DNA from: Kiritimatiellia bacterium
Lineage (GTDB): Bacteria; Verrucomicrobiota; Kiritimatiellia; RFP12; UBA3636
DNA length: 7,804 bases
Reading direction: 5' to 3'
NCBI GenBank assembly: GCA_017450425.1
Contig: JAFSUV010000229.1
Coordinates: 1 to 7,804, forward strand
The stretch's first letter is position 1. Every line of letters begins with the position of its first letter. Positions 1-6,112 of the stretch are shown here, piece after piece. Under the pieces are notes generated by a model. The model was given only the letters and a program-made list of their open reading frames with translations, was not told the origin of the DNA and did not search any database. The position numbers and the translations under genes were made by a program.

Positions 1-373
1 AACGGCGCGCGGCAGGGAACCGCATAGCGCGCCAGGTCGCACGGCGGGGGAGAAGCGAGACACGGCGGAAGTACAGCGGACGGGAACGGGCTGAACGGCA
101 GTGGTGGAGAAAATGAAAACACGGTCGGAATGATAGCGCCGAAGAGGCGATGTGAGGGCAGGAGAGATGTGCAGAGCGGTTGTAGCGGGTAAAATTGTAA
201 ATACGGTTGGAATGGAAATCAGGTTGGGACGATAGAAGTGTGGAGACGACAGGTGCGCGGGAAGGTGCGCGGAGAGGTAGCAAAGGGTGAAATTGAAAAT
301 ACGGTTGGAATGATAGAAGGAAAGGGCGGAAGGGCTGATGGAAATGGTTGAAACAGCGGGATGAAAAGAGTCA
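1..373. other. Purine-rich region without a recognisable gene
   Basis: On the plus strand successive 60-base blocks from 1 to 360 are about 68-77% A+G (my count), while the genes to the right are balanced. I find no supported coding region: the longest minus-strand frame here (GTG at 419 to 219) is a Pro/Phe/Ser-rich low-complexity translation of the pyrimidine strand with no family resemblance. The stretch holds three diverged copies of a 28-bp element. It could be the edge of a repeat-rich intergenic region or the end of an element lying to the left. Confidence 0.6.
105..312. repeat. Three diverged copies of a 28-bp dispersed direct repeat
   Basis: Copies lie at 105-132, 187-214 and 285-312. 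The second and third match at 26 of 28 positions and share the exact core ATACGGTTGGAATG (201-214 and 299-312); the first matches the third at 23 of 28. The intervening stretches are 54 and 70 bp and are partly similar to each other (for example GATAGAAG at 231-238 and 312-319). The spacing is irregular, so this is not a CRISPR array. Confidence 0.75.
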
Positions 374-400
374 AGGCCGCAGGGCAATTTCCTGCGGCCT
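374..400 (-). terminator. Strong hairpin, possible terminator of minus-strand transcription
   Basis: A perfect 10-bp inverted repeat AGGCCGCAGG / CCTGCGGCCT with a 7-nt loop (384-390). On the minus strand it is followed by TGACTCTTTTC, a weak and interrupted T tract; on the plus strand by CGGCTGTCAC. It is thus more terminator-like for the leftward transcripts that dominate the window. It also marks exactly the border between the purine-rich end region and the tandem repeat region. Confidence 0.5.
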
Positions 401-434
401 CGGCTGTCACAATTTCCACATGTCCTCACAGTTG

Positions 435-607
435 CTGACGGCGCGCAACTGCAGTGGCTGACGGCGCGCAACTGCAGTGGCTGACGGCGCGCAACTGCGG
501 TGGCTGGCGGCGCGCAACTGCGGTGGCTGGCGGCGCGCAACTGGGGTGGCTGACAGCGCGCAACTGCGGTGGCTGGCGGCGCGCAACTGGGGTGGCTGAC
601 AGCGCGC
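435..607. repeat. 23-bp tandem repeat, seven full copies plus a partial one
   Basis: Head-to-tail units begin at 435, 458, 481, 504, 527, 550 and 573, with a broken eighth at 596. The unit starts CTGRCRGCGCGCAACTG and ends GTGG. Differences are few and concentrated at three columns (A/G at position 4, G/A at 6, and the CAG/CGG/GGG triplet at 18-20), and some variants recur in neighbours, as expected from slippage or unequal exchange. The period is not a multiple of three, so the frames through it cycle and no protein is supported. The minus-strand transcript of the broken gene would enter it. The stretch 608-655 contains only small hairpins (605-610 with 617-622). Confidence 0.95.
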
Positions 608-655
608 CTTTTCAGCAAGGCGGTCGAGGTTTGAACGAAAAGCCACCTCGGCGCT

Positions 656-1163
656 TCAACTTCGTCGAAGGGGGGACGAAAGGTAGGTTCGCGCAGCGCC
701 GGTCCAGACGATCGGGGTGGCGGACTTGCCGCGTTCATACACTTCACCGACCGGAACGTCTCCCTTCTTGCCGTACGGCAGCGTCCGAATCTCGCTGCAC
801 TTCGAGGCGCTCATGAGGCGGATGAAGGCCGGTGCGGCGGCAGTCTGGGTATAGGCCGCGAAATCGGCCCTGCCATCGCCGTCAAAGTCCGCGCAGCACG
901 GCACCGATCCCTTTGCGCCAAGTGTAGCAGGCGACGTTCGCCTTGTCGTCGCCGTCGAAGTCGGCCAGCACCGCAGTCGCGGCCGGAAGTTCGTAGGCCC
1001 CCATGACAATCTTGCCGCCGTCCTTGCGGGCGAGCCCCGCGAGAGCCTTCGCCCCGGTCGTCTCCGTGCAGTCCGCACCGGCGTTCACGCATGGGGACTA
1101 GACCGCAAGCCGGCAGTCGCCGTTTGCGGAATCGATAAAGCACGGGACTGCAACGATAATGTT
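656..1163 (-). pseudogene. Broken C-terminal remnant of a beta-helix/FG-GAP surface protein
   Basis: Read on the minus strand from 1163, one frame gives NIIVAVPCFIDSANGDCRLAV, then a TAG (1100-1098), then SPCVNAGADCTETTG, ending GGKIVMGAYE. This is the wording of the last turns of large right-handed beta-helix surface proteins (usually RLAxxSPCxNAG and xxGAYE), with a stop inserted between RLAV and SPC. It continues into an FG-GAP/VCBS-like repeat ADFDGDDKANVACYTW. Near 890-915 the frame must shift, because the matching second repeat ADFDGDGRADFAAYT is in another frame and runs to a stop at 656. At least two lesions and no N-terminal part mean the gene is dead or a fragment. Intact relatives are exported adhesin-like or polysaccharide-associated proteins. 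Sequencing error could explain one lesion but hardly both plus the missing start. Confidence 0.72.
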
Positions 1164-1218
1164 CTTGCGAAATTTCAACAAGACCGCGTATGCCGAAATT
1201 GAGGGTTATGCGGGCGCG

Positions 1219-1237
1219 AATGCGTTTCATACGCATT
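1219..1237. repeat. Perfect 7-bp inverted repeat downstream of the DUF4886 gene
   Basis: AATGCGT / ACGCATT with a 5-nt loop, about 112 bp after the DUF4886 stop. Neither strand shows a convincing T run directly after the stem (on the plus strand TTCCCATTTTGG follows), so its role is unclear. The rest of 1164-1348 holds no gene I can support. Confidence 0.35.
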
Positions 1238-1348
1238 TCCCATTTTGGGCACACAGAGGCACAGGGGCGGGAGAGGCTCAGAGATGGAGCCGCCAGAAGG
1301 AGGCCGGATTTTCGGGATGTCGCGGGAAACCGAGCCCAGCAGCGCAGT

Positions 1349-2368
1349 TTACCGGACACCTTCCTTTGCGCGCATTTCACGGAGAGCGGCTGCGGCCGCA
1401 GCGCGCATGGCCGGAATGTCGGGGGCGAAGTTGGCGTTTTTCGGCACGTATTCAACCGATTCCGGATTGCGCCCGGAGAGGAAGCACAACCACACGAGCG
1501 CCTGAAGGTATTCGCCGGAACGGTTGAGGTGGATGGTATCGCGGGCAAACGTTTTCGCGCCGGTTTTCGGATCGTCGCGCCACCAGAAACTTCCCACCGG
1601 ATCTCCGCGCAAATCTGCATCCTCGCCAGGCTTAAGCGCGGCGAGAACAGCAGGGTCGAACACGCGGCCTTCGGCGGCGAGAGCCGCGCGCCTGAGCCGC
1701 ACCGCCGCACCGACCGGGATGGTGCGGAAGCCGAACGCCTCGGCAAGGGCCGCGTACGCGCTCTCAATGCGCAGCGCCATGCCGGCCTGGTCGAAGCCCC
1801 ACTTGGGAGACGCCCCGCCGATGCGGTCGTCCGCCGCGTTATAGGCCCAGGTCTGCTGCACGACAATTTCGGCCTGTGGCGCGAGTCGGCGAATTTCAGC
1901 GATGACCTCATCGGCCGCAGGACGGTATGTCGCCGGATTCCAGCTTCCGGGACTTGCCTGCTGTATCGTCACGACATTCCAGGTCTGCGTCGCCAACATT
2001 TGCGGGATGTTGGAAGCGAACTTTCGCGGCGCATCCGGCCTTCCGGCCTCGAACCATGTGACGGCGTACGGGGCGAAGGCGGAGTCTTCAGCGCCTTTTT
2101 TGATGTTGTCCGCATGACGGGAAAGGGAGCAACCGCCGATGTAGAGGTTGCAAAACTCGATCTGTTCGCCGGACGATGCCGCCATGGCCGGGAAATAGCG
2201 GCAAAGGCTCTGCGAAAAACTGTTGCCGATCGCGAGAACGCGCAATGGCGCGTGTTGCGCGGGAATGCCAGCGGGGCCGGATTCGGAAGCAGAGGCGGAC
2301 ACGGCGGCGGCCGAAGCGACGATGAGCGATGCCATGCGACTGAAACGGAACTGGGGTTGGGGTTTCAT
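1349..2368 (-). CDS. Secreted DUF4886-like SGNH-type hydrolase
   Basis: A 339-residue protein with an N-terminal signal peptide: Lys2, Arg8 and Arg11, then a hydrophobic stretch MASLIVASAAAVSASA, with likely cleavage near residue 27 (ASA-SES). The mature part opens with RVLAIGNSFSQ; Ser50 in GNSFS is the expected nucleophile. Next come NLYIGGCSLSRH (74-85), VVTIQQAS, a QTWAY segment and finally DTIHLN at 277-282, whose Asp277 and His280 complete a plausible catalytic triad. This order is that of DUF4886 proteins, related to SGNH/GDSL esterases and probably acting on esterified carbohydrates outside the cytoplasm; the true substrate is unknown. I chose the ATG at 2368 because it precedes the signal peptide directly. 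An in-frame ATG at 2482 would add 38 Arg-rich residues overlapping ldhA. No Shine-Dalgarno sequence is visible; the start lies 55 bp after ldhA. Confidence 0.85.
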   Translation of the reverse strand: MKPQPQFRFSRMASLIVASAAAVSASASESGPAGIPAQHAPLRVLAIGNSFSQSLCRYFPAMAASSGEQIEFCNLYIGGCSLSRHADNIKKGAEDSAFAPYAVTWFEAGRPDAPRKFASNIPQMLATQTWNVVTIQQASPGSWNPATYRPAADEVIAEIRRLAPQAEIVVQQTWAYNAADDRIGGASPKWGFDQAGMALRIESAYAALAEAFGFRTIPVGAAVRLRRAALAAEGRVFDPAVLAALKPGEDADLRGDPVGSFWWRDDPKTGAKTFARDTIHLNRSGEYLQALVWLCFLSGRNPESVEYVPKNANFAPDIPAMRAAAAAALREMRAKEGVR

Positions 2369-2409
2369 TTTGCGTTTTGCTGGTCTTTTCTCAAATCCGA
2401 CGACCGGAC

Positions 2410-2437
2410 GGCGGTGCGCCCGATCAGAGGCACCGCC
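2410..2437 (-). terminator. Hairpin around the D-lactate dehydrogenase stop codon
   Basis: A perfect 8-bp inverted repeat GGCGGTGC / GCACCGCC (2410-2417 with 2430-2437) encloses a 12-nt loop that holds the TGA stop (2426-2424). No T run follows on either strand, so a standard intrinsic terminator is not supported. It could be a transcript-stabilising stem or a weak terminator between ldhA and the DUF4886 gene. The call as terminator is tentative. Confidence 0.35.
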
Positions 2438-3473
2438 CCGATTTCCGCTTCGGACAAACTGCATTGGAAGCGCTTTCCACACCGAGACAGCGGTAGCAGA
2501 TTTCGTTGTCGAGCGGACCGCCGGAAAAGTAGGCGTCGAGATTGGCGAGCGTCGTCTGGGCGATATTGGCGAGCGCCTCGCGGGTGAGAAACGCCTGATG
2601 GGAAGTGACTATCACGTTCGGCATCGACACGAGAAGCGACAAGGTCTTGTTTTGCCGAGTCGCATCGGAGCGGTCTTCGTAGAACCATTCGCTCTCCTCC
2701 TCGTAAACGTCCAGCCCGGCGGCGCCGACCGAGCCGTCACGCAAGGCCGCGAGGAGCGCTTCACTATCGACGAGGCCGCCGCGCGAGGTGTTTATCAGCG
2801 TAAAGCCCGTCTTGGCCTTGGCCAGCGATTCGGCGTTGATCATGTGGCTCGTAGCCGGCAGCAGCGGGCAGTGCAGCGAGACGACGTCGGAAAGGGCGAG
2901 CAACTTGTCGAGCGGGACGTATTCAAGGCCCGTGGCGGGATCCGGGAAAGCATCGTAGGCCAGCACCTTCATCCCGAAACCGGCGCAAATCCCGGCGAAA
3001 ATGCGCCCGATTTTGCCGGTGCCGACTATGCCCGCCGTTTTGCCGTGCAGGTCGAACCCGGTAAGACCGGCGAGCGAAAAATTGAAATCGCGGGTCCGGG
3101 CCGACGCGCGGTGGATGTGGCGGGTGAGCGAAAGCAGCAGCGCCGCAGCGTGTTCCGCCACGGCGTACGGCGAATACGCCGGGACGCGCACCACGGCAAG
3201 GCCGGCGTCGTACGCCGCCTTGAAATCGACGTTGTTGTATCCGGCGCAGCGCATGGCCAAAATCTTGATGCCGCGCTCGACAAGGCCCGTCACTACGGCG
3301 CGGTCGATTTCCGCGTTCACGAACGCACACGCGGCGTCGCACCCGTCCGCGAGCGGCAATGCCGCCGCAGTAAGCCGGGTCTCGAAATACCTGATGTCGT
3401 AGCGGCCGCCGTTTTGGCGGTCGAAGGATTCCCGGTCGTACGGTTTCGTATCGAAGAAGGCGATCTTTTTCAT
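2424..3473 (-). CDS. ldhA: D-lactate dehydrogenase (NAD-dependent, fermentative)
   Basis: Member of the D-2-hydroxyacid dehydrogenase family, reducing pyruvate to D-lactate with NADH to regenerate NAD during fermentation. The whole length reads closely like Escherichia coli LdhA. Landmarks: RCAGYNNVD at 75-83, the NAD-binding loop GTGKIG at 151-156, and the catalytic Arg231 (in NTSRGG), Glu260 (in DVYEEE) and His292 (in SHQAF), all with the family's spacing. It has 349 residues, about 20 more than E. coli LdhA; the extra tail, after NEIC, contains three further cysteines (C329, C340, C348) and no known domain. The start ATG at 3473 gives MKKIAFFDTK, aligning with the family N terminus; the 32-bp gap from queA is C-rich and has no Shine-Dalgarno sequence. 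A hairpin straddles the stop codon. Confidence 0.93.
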   Translation of the reverse strand: MKKIAFFDTKPYDRESFDRQNGGRYDIRYFETRLTAAALPLADGCDAACAFVNAEIDRAVVTGLVERGIKILAMRCAGYNNVDFKAAYDAGLAVVRVPAYSPYAVAEHAAALLLSLTRHIHRASARTRDFNFSLAGLTGFDLHGKTAGIVGTGKIGRIFAGICAGFGMKVLAYDAFPDPATGLEYVPLDKLLALSDVVSLHCPLLPATSHMINAESLAKAKTGFTLINTSRGGLVDSEALLAALRDGSVGAAGLDVYEEESEWFYEDRSDATRQNKTLSLLVSMPNVIVTSHQAFLTREALANIAQTTLANLDAYFSGGPLDNEICYRCLGVESASNAVCPKRKSGRCL

Positions 3474-3505
3474 GTCGTTGCCGTGTGTGTGGGAGGTGGG
3501 GGGCG

Positions 3506-4564
3506 CTAAAGCATGAGCATGCAGTCGCCGTAGCTGTAGAAGCGATAGCGCGCGGCGATGGCCGCTTCGTATGCGGCCATCGCGCGCTCACGGCCCGCGA
3601 ACGCCGAAACCATCATGAGGAGCGTCGATCGCGGCAGGTGGAAATTCGTGAGCATTGCGTCAACCGCCAGGAAGCGGTACGGCGGGTAAATGAAAATCGA
3701 GGAGCGGCCGCGCCACGCCTCGACCCGGCCGTCATGCGCCGCGGCCACGGTTTCGAGCGTACGCACGGAGGTGCTGCCGACGGCGAACACGCGCCCGCCT
3801 TTTTCGCGCGTTTCCCGCCAGAGGCGCGCCGTTTCCTCCGGCACTTCGCAGCGCTCGGAATCCATCACGTGGGCTTCGACCGTATCCGTCTTGACGGGAC
3901 GAAACGTGCCCGGTCCCACGTGGAGAGTCACGAACGCGCGCCGGGCGCCGGTTTCGTCGATCCTGCGCAACAATTCTTCCGAAAAGTGCAGTCCGGCGGT
4001 AGGCGCGGCCACCGCACCGGTTTCGCGGGCGTAAACGGTCTGGTAGCGCTCACGGTCGAGCGCCACCCGCGGATCGCCCGGACCGCGTTTTATGTATGGC
4101 GGCACGGGAGGGGTGCCGGTGCGGTCGAGCAACTCGAAAAAGTCGCCGTCGTACGCCAGCGAAAACTCGACGCGCCCCGTGGCGTCGTCCTTGCCGACGA
4201 CGGTCGCGCGCAGCGCGCCGCCGGCGAGAACCGCGACCCTGCCGGGCTTCATCGGCCGTGACGATTTGCAAAGCGCGGTCCAGGCGCCGGGATGCACGGC
4301 GGAAGGTTCGACGAAAAGGACCTCGACGCGGCCCGGCGTATCTTCCCAACGGCCTTCGGCCCGCGCGGAAAAAACGCGGGTGTCGTTGAACACGACAAGG
4401 TCGCCGGGCGCGAGAAACGACGGGAAATCCGCAATCGAGCAGTGGCGGATCGCCCCGCCGGGGGCTCTCGGCAACACCATCATCCGCGACCCGCCGCGCT
4501 TTTCGGGCGGCGTCTGCGCGATGAGTTCGGGCGGCAACTCGTAGTCGAAATCGGAAACAAGCAT
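3506..4564 (-). CDS. queA: S-adenosylmethionine:tRNA ribosyltransferase-isomerase
   Basis: QueA transfers and isomerises the ribosyl moiety of S-adenosylmethionine onto 7-aminomethyl-7-deazaguanine at position 34 of GUN tRNAs, making epoxyqueuosine in the queuosine pathway. At 352 residues it is full length. Family blocks in order: the N-terminal DFDYELPPELIAQ at 5-17, NDTRVFSAR at 60-68, TGTPPVPPYI at 149-158, GAVAAPTAGLHF at 183-194, LHVGPGTFRPV at 214-224, MLTNFHLPRSTLL at 304-316 and RFYSYGDCML at 341-350. It starts 13 bp after the argF stop, so the two are very probably cotranscribed; no Shine-Dalgarno sequence is visible. The usual partner tgt is not in the window. Confidence 0.96.
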   Translation of the reverse strand: MLVSDFDYELPPELIAQTPPEKRGGSRMMVLPRAPGGAIRHCSIADFPSFLAPGDLVVFNDTRVFSARAEGRWEDTPGRVEVLFVEPSAVHPGAWTALCKSSRPMKPGRVAVLAGGALRATVVGKDDATGRVEFSLAYDGDFFELLDRTGTPPVPPYIKRGPGDPRVALDRERYQTVYARETGAVAAPTAGLHFSEELLRRIDETGARRAFVTLHVGPGTFRPVKTDTVEAHVMDSERCEVPEETARLWRETREKGGRVFAVGSTSVRTLETVAAAHDGRVEAWRGRSSIFIYPPYRFLAVDAMLTNFHLPRSTLLMMVSAFAGRERAMAAYEAAIAARYRFYSYGDCMLML

Positions 4565-4577
4565 TTTCGCAAGGCGG

Positions 4578-5582
4578 CTATGATGCGGCGGGGTCGCCGA
4601 TCGCCGAGACGAACAGCGCCTTTATCGTGTGCATCCTGTTTTCCGCCTCGTCGAAAACTTTCGAGAAGGAGGACTCGAAAACATCGTCCGACACTTCGAG
4701 CGCGCCGGTGTCTTTGGACACCTCGGTTTGCGCATCGTGAAACGCCGGCAGGCAATGCAGAAAAACGAGTTCGCCGCCGAGATTCCCGGTGGCGCGGCAA
4801 AGCGCCATGTTCACCTGGTACGGACGCAGGAGCGCGATCCTCTCAGCGGCCTTCGCCTCTTCGCCCATCGACACCCAGACATCGGTGTAAAGCGCGTTTG
4901 CGCCGCGAACCGCGACTGCGGGATCGCTTTCGACGGCGACCGAAGAACCGTTTTTCGCCGCGATCTGCGCGGCCTTGCTGACAAGCGACGCATCCGGAAG
5001 GAGTTCCTTCGGGGTGCAGTTGACGAAATCGACGCCCGCCTTGGCGCAGCCTATCATGAGCGAGTTCGCGACGTTGTTGCGGCCGTCGCCGACATAGACG
5101 AGCCTCTTGCCGCGAATGTCGCCAAACGCCTGCTTGAGAGTCATCAAATCGGCCAGAATCTGCGTCGGGTGCGATTCGTCGGTAAGGCCGTTCCAAACCG
5201 GTACGCCGCTGTAGCGGGCGAGGTCTTCGACGGTCTGCTGCCGGAAGCCGCGGAACAAAATGCCGTCGTAGAGCCGCCCGAGCACCCGGGCGGAGTCCTT
5301 TACGCTCTCCTTGTGGCCGAAGTGGGTGTCGTGGCCGCCGAGGAACTGGGCATTGCCCCCCTCGTCCTGCGCGGCGACCACGCACGAGTTGCGCGTCCGC
5401 GTGGAACTCTTCTCGAAAATCAGCGCAATGTTGCGCCGCAGCAGCAGATTGCCACGCACCCCGGCGTCCTTCCGCGCCTTGAGAGCGATGGCCAGATCGA
5501 TCAGCTGCATCATCTCCTCGTCGGAAAAATCGCCGAGAGTCCTCAGATGCCGCCCCTTGAGCCTGGGATTCCACGATATCAT
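4578..5582 (-). CDS. argF: Ornithine carbamoyltransferase
   Basis: Cytoplasmic enzyme that transfers the carbamoyl group of carbamoyl phosphate to ornithine, giving citrulline for arginine synthesis (or running in reverse in arginine breakdown). It has 334 residues, the normal length. The carbamoyl-phosphate loop STRTR is at 60-64, GHKES at 89-93, HPTQ at 138-141, the ornithine loop DVWVSMG at 234-240 and the catalytic HCLPAFHD at 276-283. The C-terminal part, ending ENRMHTIKA, is intact. The wording is of the ArgF/ArgI type rather than the N-acetyl- or N-succinylornithine type. Odd: the residues after STRTR read NSCVVA, where most relatives have CSFEVA. An anabolic role is favoured by the nearby acetyltransferase resembling N-acetylglutamate synthase and by the absence of arcA or arcC here. 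queA follows after 13 bp. Confidence 0.95.
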   Translation of the reverse strand: MISWNPRLKGRHLRTLGDFSDEEMMQLIDLAIALKARKDAGVRGNLLLRRNIALIFEKSSTRTRNSCVVAAQDEGGNAQFLGGHDTHFGHKESVKDSARVLGRLYDGILFRGFRQQTVEDLARYSGVPVWNGLTDESHPTQILADLMTLKQAFGDIRGKRLVYVGDGRNNVANSLMIGCAKAGVDFVNCTPKELLPDASLVSKAAQIAAKNGSSVAVESDPAVAVRGANALYTDVWVSMGEEAKAAERIALLRPYQVNMALCRATGNLGGELVFLHCLPAFHDAQTEVSKDTGALEVSDDVFESSFSKVFDEAENRMHTIKALFVSAIGDPAAS

Positions 5583-5589
5583 TGCTGTG

Positions 5590-5596
5590 CCTTCCT
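5590..5596 (-). promoter_or_regulatory. Ribosome binding site of argF
   Basis: AGGAAGG lies 7 nt upstream of the ATG at 5582-5580. It is the only good Shine-Dalgarno match I find in front of a gene in this window, and it fixes the argF start. The 85-bp gap between ssrA and argF shows no convincing promoter and no hairpin with a T run, so argF may be transcribed by read-through from the ssrA promoter. Confidence 0.7.
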
Positions 5597-5667
5597 GTTT
5601 TTCGGGGGTTGTTTTTCCTTGCGGTTGAACCGTGGCGAGCGCCGCGAATGCGGACGTGCCGGCAAAA

Positions 5668-6017
5668 TGGTGGAGGCGGTGGGATTCGAACCCACGTCCG
5701 AAACGGAAAAACCAAGACTTCTACGCGCGTATCCTCCGTTTGGGTCTCGCCCTTTGCGCTGCCCGGAGGCGGGCCACGCCAAGCGCCAGCGGCCACGTGA
5801 TTGTCGAAGGACTCCCGGCCACCCAGAGCACTTCCAGCCTGCTGAATGACACTTCCCCCCATAGCAGACGTCCGGGGTTCGGCGTCGCGGCGCTAATTAG
5901 GCCGCGAGAGCAACGTCGTAGTTGGCGTTTGAATTTTCCGGGAGAAGGAATGGGTACACTCGGATCCCCCGCGCGCGGCCAGGGCTTCAACCGACCCGTC
6001 GAAAACCTTTCGCCCCC
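5668..6017 (-). ncRNA. ssrA: tmRNA (transfer-messenger RNA, one-piece form)
   Basis: A 350-nt tmRNA that rescues stalled ribosomes by acting first as alanyl-tRNA and then as a short mRNA. The 5' end GGGGGCG (6017-6011) pairs over 7 bp with CGCCTCC (5678-5672), followed by the discriminator A and an encoded CCA at 5670-5668. The third pair is G3-U70, the alanine identity pair. After the acceptor comes AAAGGTTTTCGACGGG, the conserved D-arm-like segment. The T arm reads GTGGG-TTCGAAT-CCCAC with its loop at about 5684-5690. The tag frame ends with TAA at 5899-5897 and reads ENSNANYDVALAA from the GAA at 5938; the Ala-Leu-Ala-Ala end is the usual protease degron. The exact resume codon is uncertain: GAA at 5938 is likely, and the preceding CCG is possible. 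There are two nearly adjacent stops, TAA and TAG. No permutation is seen: both tRNA-like halves are in normal order in one piece. Confidence 0.97.
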
Positions 6018-6045
6018 GCATGCGCAAATTTGACTTCGCGCAACG

Positions 6046-6081
6046 TGGCGGACATTTTAGCAAAAGCCCGTACCGCGTCAA
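6046..6081 (-). promoter_or_regulatory. Sigma70-type promoter of ssrA with extended -10
   Basis: On the minus strand a -35 box TTGACG (6081-6076) is separated by 16 bp from a -10 box TAAAAT (6059-6054), which is preceded by TGC and so forms an extended -10. Transcription would start near 6046-6048, about 30 nt before the mature tmRNA 5' end at 6017. That fits a precursor leader removed by RNase P. This is the best promoter match I see in the window, which suits an abundant stable RNA. It may also supply transcription to argF downstream. Confidence 0.7.
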
Positions 6082-6093
6082 GCGCTTTTCCCG

Positions 6094-6112
6094 GCGCGGG
6101 CGGAATCCGCGC
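6094..6112 (-). other. GC-rich hairpin directly after the acetyltransferase stop
   Basis: A perfect 6-bp inverted repeat, GCGCGG / CCGCGC (6094-6099 with 6107-6112) around a 7-nt loop, abuts the TGA at 6113-6115. On the minus strand it is followed by CGGGAAAAGC, with no T run, so it is not a classical intrinsic terminator. It sits between the end of the mutase-acetyltransferase operon and the ssrA promoter, where it might protect the transcript end or slow polymerase. Confidence 0.3.

Noticed and set aside
105..312. CRISPR-like repeats and spacers
   Set aside because: Only three diverged copies, unequal intervals of 54 and 70 bp, and similarity between the intervals.
407..816. Open frames on both strands through the 23-bp repeats
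   Set aside because: The period of 23 rotates the frame, giving repeating nonsense peptides; long open frames follow from the lack of stops in the unit.
811..1911. Minus-strand open frame of 366 codons
   Set aside because: It is an Arg/Ser-rich shadow in another frame of the DUF4886 gene that runs on across the pseudogene.
2369..2482. Longer start for the DUF4886 protein at 2482
   Set aside because: It would put 38 Arg-rich residues before an obvious signal peptide and overlap ldhA; the ATG at 2368 gives a normal secreted precursor.
1190..2587. Plus-strand open frame of 465 codons
   Set aside because: It is the complement of the DUF4886 gene, is Arg-rich with no family resemblance, and arises from the high GC content.
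2223..3509. Plus-strand open frame of 428 codons
   Set aside because: It lies antisense to the clear D-lactate dehydrogenase gene and has no recognisable motifs.
5668..5735. A tRNA gene suggested by the GTTCGAATCCC-like T arm and CCA end
   Set aside because: There is no anticodon arm next to it; the 5' acceptor half lies 340 bases away at 6017, so this is the 3' end of the tmRNA.
4629..5849. Plus-strand open frame of 406 codons
   Set aside because: It is antisense to argF and runs into the tmRNA; no protein family is visible.
4843..5862. Minus-strand open frame of 339 codons
   Set aside because: It spans part of the tmRNA and the argF gene in the wrong frame and would require coding through ssrA.
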